Assembly: GCF_000423505.1 (NCBI RefSeq)
Contig: NZ_AUIC01000003.1
Coordinates: forward strand, 310,001-374,000
Direction of reading: 5' to 3'
DNA from: Pseudoclavibacter soli DSM 23366
Lineage (GTDB): Bacteria > Actinomycetota > Actinomycetes > Actinomycetales > Microbacteriaceae
DNA length: 64,000 nt
Shown here: positions 1 through 9,692 of the stretch, one piece after another
Layout: each line of letters begins with the position of its first letter
Numbering within the stretch: the stretch's first letter is position 1
Position numbers and translations under genes: made by a program
Notes under the pieces: model-generated
Database searches by the model: none
What the model was told of the DNA's origin: nothing
What the model saw: the letters and a program-made list of their open reading frames with translations, nothing else

Positions 1-1176
1 GACACGCTGGCGAAGCTCTCCACGGCACGACACGACCTCGACGGTGTCGAACAGCGCATCGCCCGACTCGCCCGGGCGGCAGCCTCGGCAGAGGCGGACG
101 GCTCCGATACCCAGACCGGCGGCGGGGTGCCCGACGAGGCCACCGTGGCCGAGCTGCACCGACGATTCCATGCACGCCAGCGCCGGCTCGACGCCGATCA
201 AGTCGCCGACACCGGGGCGCAGATCGCCAGGCAGCTGCGCGGTGAGATCGACGCCGAGCAGAGCACTGCCGCCAAGGCGGCAGAGCGCATCGTGGCCCTC
301 GAATCGGAGTTCCGGCAGCGGTGGCCCGATGCCGCCGCAGATCTCACCGTCACCGTCGAAGACCGTGCCGGGTATCTGAACCGACTCGACGACATCATCG
401 CTCGGGGGCTTCCCGAGCATGAGCGCGACTTCCTCGAACTGCTGCACCAGCGGTCCACCGAGCTGATGGGGTTCCTGCGCGACGAGATCCGCAGCGCCCC
501 CGACGAGATCCGCCTGCGCGTCGATCCGGTCAATGAGGCCCTGGCGCATTCCGAGTTCGACCACGACCGCCACCTGCGCATCCGCGTCAAGCCCCGTCGC
601 ACCCAGGCAGCCGCAGACTTCCTCACCGATCTCGATGAGGTGCTCGGCCAATCATGGGTCGACGACACCATGGAACTCGCCGAGCACCGCTTCGCAAAGC
701 TTGCCGGGCTGATCCGCCGGTTCGCATCCAGCGAGCACATTGACCGTGTCTGGCGCACCCAGTGCCTCGACACCCGGCAGCACGTGAGTTTTCTCGCCGA
801 GGAGGTCGACGCCGCCGGCCAGGCACAGGCCACCTACGACTCGGGCGGGGCGATGTCGGGCGGGCAGCAGCAGAAACTCGCCATCTTCGCGCTGGCCGCG
901 GCGCTGCGCTACCAGCTCTCCGGTGCTGATGGGGCGTTGCCGAGCTATGGCACCGTCGTGCTCGACGAGGCCTTCGACAAGGCCGACAGCAGCTACACGC
1001 GCATGGCACTCGACGTGTTCCAGACGTTCGGGTTCCACATGGTGCTGGCCACTCCGAACAAGCTAGTGACCACGATCGAGCCCTATATCGGCGGGGCGAC
1101 CGTGCTGGCCAACCCCACCCGACAGCAGACGGTCTTCAGCGAACTGACCTGGGAGCACGATGCGCAGTCTGAGTGA
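1..1176 (+). CDS. jetC: Wadjet SMC-like ATPase JetC, C-terminal part (5' end outside window)
   Basis: This reading frame is open from base 1, so it is the last 391 residues of a longer protein. JetC is the MukB/SMC-like motor of the Wadjet defence complex, which extrudes DNA loops and hands small circular plasmids to the nuclease JetD. Visible here are a long charged helical stretch (bases 1 to about 800), an ABC signature SGGQQQK (bases 856-876), and a Walker B segment ending in VVLDEAFDKAD (bases 955-987), where the DEAF sequence is typical of MukB-like heads. The next gene starts 17 bases before this one stops, so the two are translationally coupled. jetA and jetB should lie upstream, outside the window. 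The family assignment rests mainly on this ATPase head together with the unmistakable JetD neighbour. Confidence 0.85.
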   Translation, partial: DTLAKLSTARHDLDGVEQRIARLARAAASAEADGSDTQTGGGVPDEATVAELHRRFHARQRRLDADQVADTGAQIARQLRGEIDAEQSTAAKAAERIVALESEFRQRWPDAAADLTVTVEDRAGYLNRLDDIIARGLPEHERDFLELLHQRSTELMGFLRDEIRSAPDEIRLRVDPVNEALAHSEFDHDRHLRIRVKPRRTQAAADFLTDLDEVLGQSWVDDTMELAEHRFAKLAGLIRRFASSEHIDRVWRTQCLDTRQHVSFLAEEVDAAGQAQATYDSGGAMSGGQQQKLAIFALAAALRYQLSGADGALPSYGTVVLDEAFDKADSSYTRMALDVFQTFGFHMVLATPNKLVTTIEPYIGGATVLANPTRQQTVFSELTWEHDAQSE

Positions 1177-2437
1177 GGCCCGAGGCCTGGTGCGTGAGCG
1201 GCTGACCCGTAACCTGACGAAGTGGGCAGCCGCCCTGGCGCAGGAGGGTGCGGCGTTGAGCGTGCACGTCGCACTGCAGCCGCCAACCGAGGCACAGGCC
1301 CGTGACGACGCCGCAGCAGCCGCTGCATGGGCGCGCGAATGGGCTCAGGCCGAGACACAGCTGCCTGCAGGTGCGACCCTGCACTGGACGACACGCACCT
1401 GGCGCCGGCTCGGCACCCAGCGCATCCCCACCGCACTCGATCTCGTCGGCCGCGACACCATCGGCGCGTTCGTCGGCGCCGCACCGCAGCGAGACCTCAG
1501 AGCCCTTGTCGAGCGCGATGCCGCGCTGCGCAGCCTGCTCGAGGAGTTCAGCGCCGCGACGGCTGAACCACAGACACCCCTTGCCCTTCACGAGCAGCAG
1601 CGCAATGGCGCGCCCGAGGGCGGGCGGCCCCGGCCAGGCGCTGGTGAAGACACCAGGACAGTGACCACGGTGCTGCAGCGGGTCGGCTCAAGTGTGCTCG
1701 CTCTGGACGACGACGACTTCGGCCGTCTGCGCGAGGTGGTCGCCTGGCTGCTGGAGCATCCGGGCACGGCGCTTCGCCCACGGCAGCTGCCGGTGCGCGG
1801 GGTCGACACCAAGTGGTTCGGACGTCACCGCGGCACGGTGGCAAAGCTGGTCGAGGTCATGCACCCCGGGCCTTTGCCCATCGTCGACGCCGACCCGCGC
1901 ATCCGACTGCGCGTGCTCGACGATGCGGTGATCGGCTCGCAGCTGGTCGCATCCGCGCTGCCGCACGATCTGGCCGCACCGCCCGACGAGCTCGCCCGAC
2001 TGCCACTGCACCCCCAGGTGGCCTTCGTGTTCGAGAACCTCGAGAGCGTGCTGGCCATGCCCGCATGGGCTGGAGCCGTGGTGGTCCACGGCGGCGGGTA
2101 CGCGGTCGATCTGCTCGACCGGCTGCCCTGGCTGCACCGCACGCCCATCGTCTACTGGGGCGATCTCGACTCCCATGGGCTGGCCATCCTCAACCGACTG
2201 CGGCAGCACCTGCCGCAGGTCCGAAGTGTGTTGATGGATGCCGACACGCTGCGCACCCATCGTGACCTGTGGGTGCCGGAGCCCACGCCATCCACCGCCA
2301 CGCTTGAGCACCTGACCGATGCCGAGCTGGGCGCACTGCAGGTGCTGCACGACGAGGGCGACGTGCGCCTCGAGCAGGAGCGCATTCCGTGGCGGCTCGC
2401 GTTGGAGGCGCTGCAGATGGCGGCTGATCGCGGCTGA
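1160..2437 (+). CDS. jetD: Wadjet nuclease subunit JetD (DUF3322/DUF2220, TOPRIM)
   Basis: The product has 425 residues, near the usual JetD length of about 400. JetD is the TOPRIM endonuclease that cleaves plasmid DNA trapped by the JetABC loop extruder. The N-terminal half (about 1-190) matches the DUF3322 arm in layout and carries a low-complexity Gly/Pro/Arg linker near residues 148-165. The C-terminal half has the DUF2220 TOPRIM core: Glu292 in FENLES, a GGG turn near 313, and YWGDLDSHG with Asp335 and Asp337, followed by a SVLMDADT segment. All expected catalytic acidic residues are present, so the nuclease looks active. The start overlaps jetC by 17 bases. It is the last gene of the operon; the 3' flank holds a short repeat and then a converging thiC. 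Confidence 0.9.
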   Translation: MRSLSEARGLVRERLTRNLTKWAAALAQEGAALSVHVALQPPTEAQARDDAAAAAAWAREWAQAETQLPAGATLHWTTRTWRRLGTQRIPTALDLVGRDTIGAFVGAAPQRDLRALVERDAALRSLLEEFSAATAEPQTPLALHEQQRNGAPEGGRPRPGAGEDTRTVTTVLQRVGSSVLALDDDDFGRLREVVAWLLEHPGTALRPRQLPVRGVDTKWFGRHRGTVAKLVEVMHPGPLPIVDADPRIRLRVLDDAVIGSQLVASALPHDLAAPPDELARLPLHPQVAFVFENLESVLAMPAWAGAVVVHGGGYAVDLLDRLPWLHRTPIVYWGDLDSHGLAILNRLRQHLPQVRSVLMDADTLRTHRDLWVPEPTPSTATLEHLTDAELGALQVLHDEGDVRLEQERIPWRLALEALQMAADRG

Positions 2438-2439
2438 TC

Positions 2440-2527
2440 GCGCACGATCTCAACACTCTGGCAGTGATTTCGCCACCCACACCCCCAAAGCGGTGAAATC
2501 CTGCACGCTTGGGTGAAATCGTGCACG
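2440..2527. repeat. Intergenic repeat element with GGTGAAATC(C/G)TGCACG units
   Basis: The gap between the converging jetD and thiC holds two direct copies of a 16-base unit, GGTGAAATCCTGCACG (2492-2507) and GGTGAAATCGTGCACG (2512-2527), with a 20-base period. An inverted partner, GCGCACGATCTC, lies at 2440-2451. A related arrangement occurs at 41497-41562. No terminator with a T-run is obvious, so the repeat may serve as a hairpin at the 3' ends, or be a REP-like element. The function is unknown. Confidence 0.45.
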
Positions 2528-3964
<1,437 letters not shown>

Positions 3965-3986
3965 TTATGCCCCGGCACTTTTAACT

Positions 3987-4185
3987 GTGCCAAACGCCCT
4001 GAATACCACCCATTGTGTGATATGTAGCACTAAGCTCGTGAAGAACGGGAGAACTACCGCGGGAACGCAACGCTGGAGGTGCCCGACCTGCGGGGCATCA
4101 TCCAGTCGAAGACGTGCTGATGTCTCCCGCCGCGCCCTGCTCGATCGGTTTCTCGCGTGGATCCTCGGGAAGCATTCAGAGGCCT
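3987..4185 (+). mobile_element. Remnant of IS1249-like (IS256 group) transposase, N-terminal zinc-ribbon part
   Basis: About 65 codons encode a segment with paired cysteines (CVICSTKLVKNG, then WRCPTCGASS), an Arg/Asp-rich stretch and LLDRFLAWILGKHS, which is how transposases of the actinobacterial IS1249 type begin (from memory of the family). Full-length members have about 400 residues, so only the N-terminus remains and the catalytic DDE domain is absent. The reading frame runs on to 4301, but its last residues are only the antisense of the tRNA terminator and the tRNA itself. The local base composition is less GC-rich than the neighbouring genes. No terminal inverted repeats were found. 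The 3' limit is approximate. Confidence 0.55.
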
Positions 4186-4215
4186 ATAGGCAGGCAAAGG
4201 AACGTGCACGCAAAC

Positions 4216-4260
4216 ACAAAGCCGCCCCGCTCCCAGTATCTATATGGGAACGAGGCGGCT
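4216..4260 (-). terminator. Terminator of tRNA-Pro
   Basis: Just downstream of the tRNA on the minus strand is a strong hairpin: AGCCGCCTCGTTCCC pairs with GGGAGCGGGGCGGCT around a nine-base AT-rich loop (4221-4260), followed by a short T-rich tract. It fits a rho-independent terminator for the single tRNA gene. Confidence 0.7.
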
Positions 4261-4266
4261 CTCTGG

Positions 4267-4340
<74 letters not shown>

Positions 4341-4470
4341 TGAACACGGTCGCACGAGGCGACCGCGGCTCAACCTGATCTATAGTACACGTCTTCAGGC
4401 GTTCTCCCAGTCGCTGCACAACGCGGCACTTTGCCGTGTCGCCACCGGCATGGTTGACTGAGTGCAGCAA

Positions 4471-4496
4471 GGCAGATGTCACTGCCGACATCTGCC
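4471..4496. promoter_or_regulatory. Perfect 10-bp inverted repeat upstream of the LuxR-type gene
   Basis: GGCAGATGTC and GACATCTGCC are exact reverse complements separated by six bases (ACTGCC). The element ends 20 bases before the ATG at 4517. A TTGACT box lies at 4454-4459, so the palindrome covers the expected -10 and transcript start. It could be the operator of a dimeric regulator, possibly autoregulatory, or a 5'-leader hairpin. Confidence 0.5.
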
Positions 4497-4516
4497 ATGA
4501 CGCCGTGAGGAACACC

Positions 4517-5785
4517 ATGGGGGATCAACCGCTGTACAGGACGCAACCCGATGGGCCTGAGACGCCCGTCGAGCGGCTGGTTGCGGCCATGCCCGCCTCC
4601 GCAGCGCACGGCATCGTCGTCACCGGAGAGCCCGGCTCCGGCAAATCCCACCTGCTGCGTGCCTTCGAACAGGCCCTCGCCCCATCCGCCATGCTGTCCC
4701 ATATCGACGTCGACCCAGACGCCGCACCCCACACCCTCTCCACCTGCGTGCAGCTGCTGCAGGCGCTCGATCTCCACGACGCCCCTGAGCTGCATCCCAC
4801 GTTGCAGGCTCTGGCGGCCATCCAGATGAACGACAACACGAACCGTCCATCCTCGGCCGCTCAGTCGCCGGTGCACCTGCGACGACTGCGGCTGCTGCAC
4901 CAACTCTCCCAGACCCTGCGCACACTGATCACGCCGCGGGCCAGCGCGCCGACGCATATCATGATCGACGACGCCGACCAGGCAGACGAACTCAGCCAAC
5001 GCTTTCTCCGCGTGCTCTGCGGCCAGCTGGACGGCACGAACATCTTCTTGGTGCTCTCCGCTACGCGTATCCGCACGGATGACCCCCTGAAGTCCCTGCC
5101 CATCCATCGCCTCGCACCATTCACACGCACCGCACTCGAAGCGGTCGCTGCCAGCGCAGCCGTGCGCACTGCTTTGGGCACCCGTGCAGCACTTGCCTCG
5201 ATCGCCGGCGGCAGCCCGGGCACACTCATGCGCATGCTGGCACTGCTCGACGAGCGCGAGCGCATGGGAGCGCTGCCACTGAACGTGCCACCGTCAGTCA
5301 CCACTACACCTGACGCGCTGGCTCAGACCATGCTCGGTCGGGGGTTCACCGACGCCGAGATGCAGGCGCTGCAGATACTGTCTTGCGCGCGCGAGGTGTC
5401 GCTTCACGCATTGCCCAACGACGAGGTGCGCAGCGCGGTGCACCAATTGGCCGAAGAAGCCGTCGTCGCTGTCACTGCACAGTGCGCAGCGATTCCGCTG
5501 CAGGCGTTGCGCAGTGCAGTGCACTGGAGCATGGGCGTCGACGAGCGCCGCCGCATCCATGCGCAGCTTGCCCGGGCGACCGCAGCGACCGAGCCAGCCG
5601 ATTCGCTCTTTATAGATTGGCACGCGGCACACAGCGGTGCTCCATCTGCAGAGATTCTGCAGCGCCTATTGGCGCATGCCACCACCAGCGCCACCGAAGG
5701 CGACTACCCGCTCGCTGTGGAAGTCGCCGAATGCGCGTGCAGTCTGACCGCTGACGCTCAGCGGCTCGGCGATGCTCTGCTGAAC
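4517..5785 (+). pseudogene. LuxR-type ATPase regulator, N-terminal fragment fused in frame to glmS
   Basis: The frame starts at an ATG at 4517 with GTGAGG six bases before it. It encodes about 423 residues of the STAND/AAA ATPase part of a large LuxR-family regulator: a P-loop GEPGSGKSHL near residues 37-46, a Walker B-like HIMIDDADQ near 150-158, an SATR sensor-like segment near 182-185, and a helical C-terminal stretch with WHAAHSG. Intact relatives have about 850-950 residues and end in a LuxR helix-turn-helix. Here the frame passes without a stop into GlmS sequence at about base 5785, so the second half and the DNA-binding domain are gone. One deletion that joined two neighbouring same-strand genes explains this. 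The fusion protein cannot act as a DNA-binding regulator. Confidence 0.75.
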
Positions 5786-7550
5786 CTCATCGATGGTCTG
5801 CAACGACTCGAATACCGTGGCTACGACTCCACCGGAGTCACCCTGCACTCTCCCAACGCCGGAGCCACCACCTGTCGCACAACCGGCCGCGTCGCAGCGC
5901 TCAACGCGCTGCTCGATGACGCATGGTCAACGGCTGACCGCGGCATTGGCCACACCAGGTGGGCGACGCACGGCGAGGTCAATGAGGCCAATGCACACCC
6001 GCATCGCGATGACACTGACCGAGTGGGCGTCGTGCACAACGGCATCATCGACAACGCCGACGCACTGCGCGACGAGCTGATTATCAATGGTCACCATTTT
6101 GCGTCTGATGTCGACAGCGAGGTGATTGCACATCTCGTCGCCGATGCTCTGCAGGCCAGCGGCACCGATCTGGCCAGCGCTGTGTCGGCAGCCACCGAAC
6201 GCTTACAAGGCACGTGGGCCATCGCGGCGCTCGATACCCAAACGGGAGCAATCGTGGTGACTGCCCACCGTTCGCCCCTGTTGATCGCGGTGTCAGACGA
6301 CGGTGTGTTCGCCGCCAGCGACAGCAGCGCGATGCGTGAAGTCGCAGAGACTTTCACAGTGCTCGAAGATCGGGAGATCGTGGCGCTCGATGCCGTGGCC
6401 ATACAACCGACAGCAGGTGCACGTGACGGGCTTCATCGCAGTTCATTCACCGTGGCAGTCGGTCACCCCAAGTTCTGCAGATGCTGCGGAGTTCGAAGAC
6501 CACATGAATCACGAAATCCGCGAACAGCCGCTGGTCGCGCGCCGCGTGCTCGATGCGTATGCTCCTGCTCTGCTCGATGCACACTCGCCTTGGTCATCGC
6601 TTGCCCTGCCGACATTTCGGCGTGTGGCGATCATCGGGTGTGGCACATCGCTGAACGCTGGTGAGACCATTGCCTCGACTTTCAGCCGTCTCGGCGCAAC
6701 CCCGACCAGCCTGGTAGTGGCCAGCGAATCTCAGGGAACCGTCCTCGAAGACGACACCTTGGTCATCGCTATGAGCCAGTCAGGTGAAACCGCAGACGTG
6801 CTGAGAGCCATCGACGACCTGAACCTTCGCCATGGCCATCTCGTCGCGATCACCAACACGGCCCACTCTTCACTGGCACGCCGAGCCGACGTCGTGCTCG
6901 ACCGCTTGGCAGGCGAAGAGATCGGCGTCGCAGCCACCAAGACCTTCACTGCCCAAGTGGTCACAGGTATCACGTTCGCCATCTCCGCGCTTCACGCACG
7001 CGGCACCGTTCCCCGGTCGATCGTCCTGCGGTTGCTCAACGAGCTGTACGAGCTGCCAGACCACATCGAGCAGGCCATTTCGGCGGCAGAGTCCGCCGTC
7101 CCATCTGTGCTCGACTCGTTGTCTGAACACTCCGGCATGCTGTTGCTCGGCCGTGGAACCGGCGTGCCATATGCACGCGAAGGAGCGCTCAAGATCAAAG
7201 AACTCACGTATCGATGGGCAGAGGCTTTTCCTGCCGGCGGGCTTAAACACGGCCCTCTCGCCCTGATAGAGAAGGGCACTCCGGTCATCGTCGTCGACCA
7301 CAGCGATCCACGTCTGCCACGAAACATCGCCGAGGTTCAGGCACGCGGGGCGAATGTGCTGCGCATCGGCGGCGCTGGCAGCAATATCCCGGCGGTGGCC
7401 GATGCCACACTCAACAATCTGGGTAGACAGCTCTGGGGCCCTCTCGAGGCTGCTGTTCCGCTCCAAGTCATCTCGAGACTGCTCGCCCGTCGACTCGGCA
7501 CTGAAGTCGACCGCCCGCGCAATCTCGCCAAAGCCGTCACCGTCGAGTGA
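5786..7550 (+). pseudogene. glmS: Glucosamine-6-phosphate synthase GlmS: missing N-terminus and frameshifted
   Basis: GlmS makes glucosamine-6-phosphate from fructose-6-phosphate and glutamine. The glutaminase domain begins only at IDGLQRLEYRGYDS, so the first 25-30 residues, including the N-terminal Cys nucleophile of MCGIVG, are lost. Other glutaminase motifs remain, such as GHTRWATHGEVN and HNGIIDNADALR. Between about 6400 and 6475 the frame must change by +1: the glutaminase lies in the frame that reads on to a stop at 6664, while the SIS isomerase domain (EFEDHMNHEIREQP, GCGTSLNAG, SQSGETADV, ending LAKAVTVE) lies in the frame stopping at 7550. Two lesions make it a clear pseudogene. The pairing with a polysaccharide deacetylase suggests a former surface-polysaccharide locus and a second glmS elsewhere. 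Confidence 0.85.
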
Positions 7551-7558
7551 CACCCCAC

Positions 7559-7596
7559 GGCGTGCCGTCGGTTTCCCCCTAGATCGGCGGCACGCC
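7559..7596 (+). terminator. Possible hairpin after glmS remnant
   Basis: GGCGTGCCG (7559-7567) pairs exactly with CGGCACGCC (7588-7596) around a 20-base loop, nine bases after the glmS stop. No T-run follows, so it could be a weak terminator or simply an inverted repeat in the short gap before the deacetylase gene. Confidence 0.35.
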
Positions 7597-7643
7597 CCCT
7601 CGTATCCCATGCACTCCCACCCGAATCAGAGTCAGGAGCCATC

Positions 7644-9128
7644 ATGACCGCCCAAGCCACTGCCCGGGAACGCGCCACCAGGCGAGCACGCTGGTGGATC
7701 ATCTTCGCCCTCGGCACCTGCGTCGCACTCGCCATCTCAGTGATCACCCTGCCGCAGTTCACCCCCGTGGGTGCGGCATCCACACCGCAGGCGGTCGCCG
7801 AGCAGCATGACGATGGAGAGGTCACGCCCCACATCTCCGCCGAGAAGCTCAACACCCCTGTTGTTGCAGCCGATTCCCGCACCAACACCACGGCGGCCCC
7901 TGTGCTCAGCATCACCTTCGACGACGGCACGCATGATCAAATCAGCGCGGCGAACATTCTGAGCGCACGAGGTCTGACGGCGACGTTCTTCGTGATCAGC
8001 GGCTACATCGATCAGTCCGGGTTCCTCACTCGTGAAGACCTCACCGGGCTCGAGGCCAATGGCAACGAGATCGGTGGCCACACCATCGAGCACTACGACC
8101 TCGCCGAAATGACCACAACCGAAATGGTGCGCGCCATTTGCGCCGACCGAGCCAACCTCATTAGTTGGGGACACCAAGTGCGCAGCCTTGCCTATCCATA
8201 TGCCTCTTCGAATCGCCAAGTTCAAGAGGCGGCATCCGAATGCGGATATTCTTCGGCCCGGGGCCTCGGCCAGGTAGTCTCGCCTTTGGCCAAATGTGAT
8301 TGGGAGTGTGCCCGAGCTGAGTCGTTGACCCCGCAGAATGCGCTCCTCACGCAAGCGCCAGCCATGTACACGAACACGCAGACGCTGACCGATCTGCAAG
8401 ACATCGTGCGCCAAGGTCAGACGCAGGGCGCCGGCTGGACGCAACTCACCTTCCACGGCTTCTGCGAAGACGACGATGACCCGTGTTCGTCGATCGGCGT
8501 GAGTCGCACGACCTTTACACAGTTCGCCGACTGGGTTGCCGCCGAGGTCGACGCCGGGCGCCTCTCCGTGCGCAATGTCGGCAATGTGATCGGCGGAGAT
8601 GCCAAAGCTGTTCCCCTGGTGAGCCGCCCTGCACCTGCTGCGGAGAGCGTCAACGCGGCACCAAACGCCACGCTCACGGCTCTCGATGACGATGGCGTCA
8701 CCCCGCGATGCTGGCGCAAATACGCCTACGGCAGCAACGCCAGCGGGGTACGCTTCAGCACCCATAACGGAGTAACTGAGGCGACCGTCGCTGTCTCAGC
8801 GGCAAGTTCGGGCGATGCCAAGCTGCTCATCGCTCTCGATCAAGGCGACTGCTCCCCCAGCGTGCGCGACGGGCACCGATACCGTCTGCAGGCAACCTAT
8901 CGATCAGATGTGCCGACACAGTTCGTGGTCTATGCACGTGGCAAAACCGGCGCCTGGCGATACCTGACGGCCAGCACCTGGTATGAGGCAAGTGCAGACG
9001 ATCGCGCCATCGAATGGACCACTGATCAGCTGCCCGAGGGCGTCGAGGCGATCAGCTTCGGGCTCAACGTCTTCACTGATGGCTCGATCACGACGAAAAA
9101 CTACGGTCTCTACGATGCCGGCAGCTGA
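7644..9128 (+). CDS. Membrane-anchored polysaccharide deacetylase (NodB/CE4)
   Basis: The product has 494 residues. A basic N-terminus is followed by one hydrophobic segment (about 14-36), so it is anchored outside the membrane or secreted. The NodB domain spans about 90-300 with ITFDDG (catalytic base and metal Asp), HTIEH (metal-binding His-x3-His) and AYPYAS. It should remove acetyl groups from N-acetylglucosamine-type polymers at the cell surface. The C-terminal 150 residues look like a beta-rich carbohydrate-binding module with a few cysteines. The start is an ATG after CAGGAG. Its 3' end overlaps that of the converging RraA gene by 19 bases. The preceding regulator and glmS are broken, so this may be the only survivor of a polysaccharide locus. 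Confidence 0.82.
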   Translation: MTAQATARERATRRARWWIIFALGTCVALAISVITLPQFTPVGAASTPQAVAEQHDDGEVTPHISAEKLNTPVVAADSRTNTTAAPVLSITFDDGTHDQISAANILSARGLTATFFVISGYIDQSGFLTREDLTGLEANGNEIGGHTIEHYDLAEMTTTEMVRAICADRANLISWGHQVRSLAYPYASSNRQVQEAASECGYSSARGLGQVVSPLAKCDWECARAESLTPQNALLTQAPAMYTNTQTLTDLQDIVRQGQTQGAGWTQLTFHGFCEDDDDPCSSIGVSRTTFTQFADWVAAEVDAGRLSVRNVGNVIGGDAKAVPLVSRPAPAAESVNAAPNATLTALDDDGVTPRCWRKYAYGSNASGVRFSTHNGVTEATVAVSAASSGDAKLLIALDQGDCSPSVRDGHRYRLQATYRSDVPTQFVVYARGKTGAWRYLTASTWYEASADDRAIEWTTDQLPEGVEAISFGLNVFTDGSITTKNYGLYDAGS

Positions 9129-9622
9129 GCAGCCCACTCGGCAAAGCGATCGGCCGGCAGAAACAGCACGCCATCTTCATCTGAGACGACCCAGTCACCG
9201 GCAGCAACCTCGACCTCGAGAAAGCGAATGGGCTCTCCCACCGTGCCGAAGCCACGTTTGACGGTGGGCACGGGCTGCGTGCCCAATGCCTTGATGTGCA
9301 CCTGAGCCTGCGACAGCTCGACCGAATCGCGCACCGCTCCGGCAACCAGAATGCCCGCCCATCCATTCGCCGCCGCCAGCTCGCCGAGGTTGCCGCCGAC
9401 GACCGCCCGGCGCAGCGAAGCACCTGCATCGATCACGAGCACGCGCCCCTCGCCGGGCTCGCCCAACTGCTGCCTGATCACGGTGTTGTCTTCGAACACC
9501 TGCACCGTTTGCACCGGCCCGTGCACGCGAGGTCGGGCGCCGTACTGGCGCAGCTGGGTTGCCACGGTGCGCAGCGGCAGGCTCTGGTCGTCTGCTACAT
9601 CAGCGGTCAGGTAGTCGTTCAT
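9110..9622 (-). CDS. rraA: RraA-like protein (HMG/oxaloacetate aldolase family)
   Basis: The 170-residue product matches the RraA fold throughout: VFEDNTVIRQQL, VIDAGASLRRAVVGGNLGELAAANGWAGILVAGAVRD and a C-terminal DEDGVLFLP. Members are either inhibitors of RNase E or class II 4-hydroxy-4-methyl-2-oxoglutarate aldolases and oxaloacetate decarboxylases; the two roles cannot be separated here. The Gly-Asn-Leu and the Arg-Asp of the substrate site are present. The start was placed at 9622 because AAAGGAG lies seven bases upstream of that ATG, although the frame opens earlier. It follows the RamB-like regulator on the same strand by 70 bases, so an oxaloacetate-related role beside the glyoxylate genes is a reasonable guess. 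Confidence 0.82.
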   Translation of the reverse strand: MNDYLTADVADDQSLPLRTVATQLRQYGARPRVHGPVQTVQVFEDNTVIRQQLGEPGEGRVLVIDAGASLRRAVVGGNLGELAAANGWAGILVAGAVRDSVELSQAQVHIKALGTQPVPTVKRGFGTVGEPIRFLEVEVAAGDWVVSDEDGVLFLPADRFAEWAAQLPAS

Positions 9623-9692
9623 TCGTTCTCCTTTGTCAGTCGTCTCACTCAGAAAATTCACATCACGCAGGCCCGTAAACCGCACACCTCGA

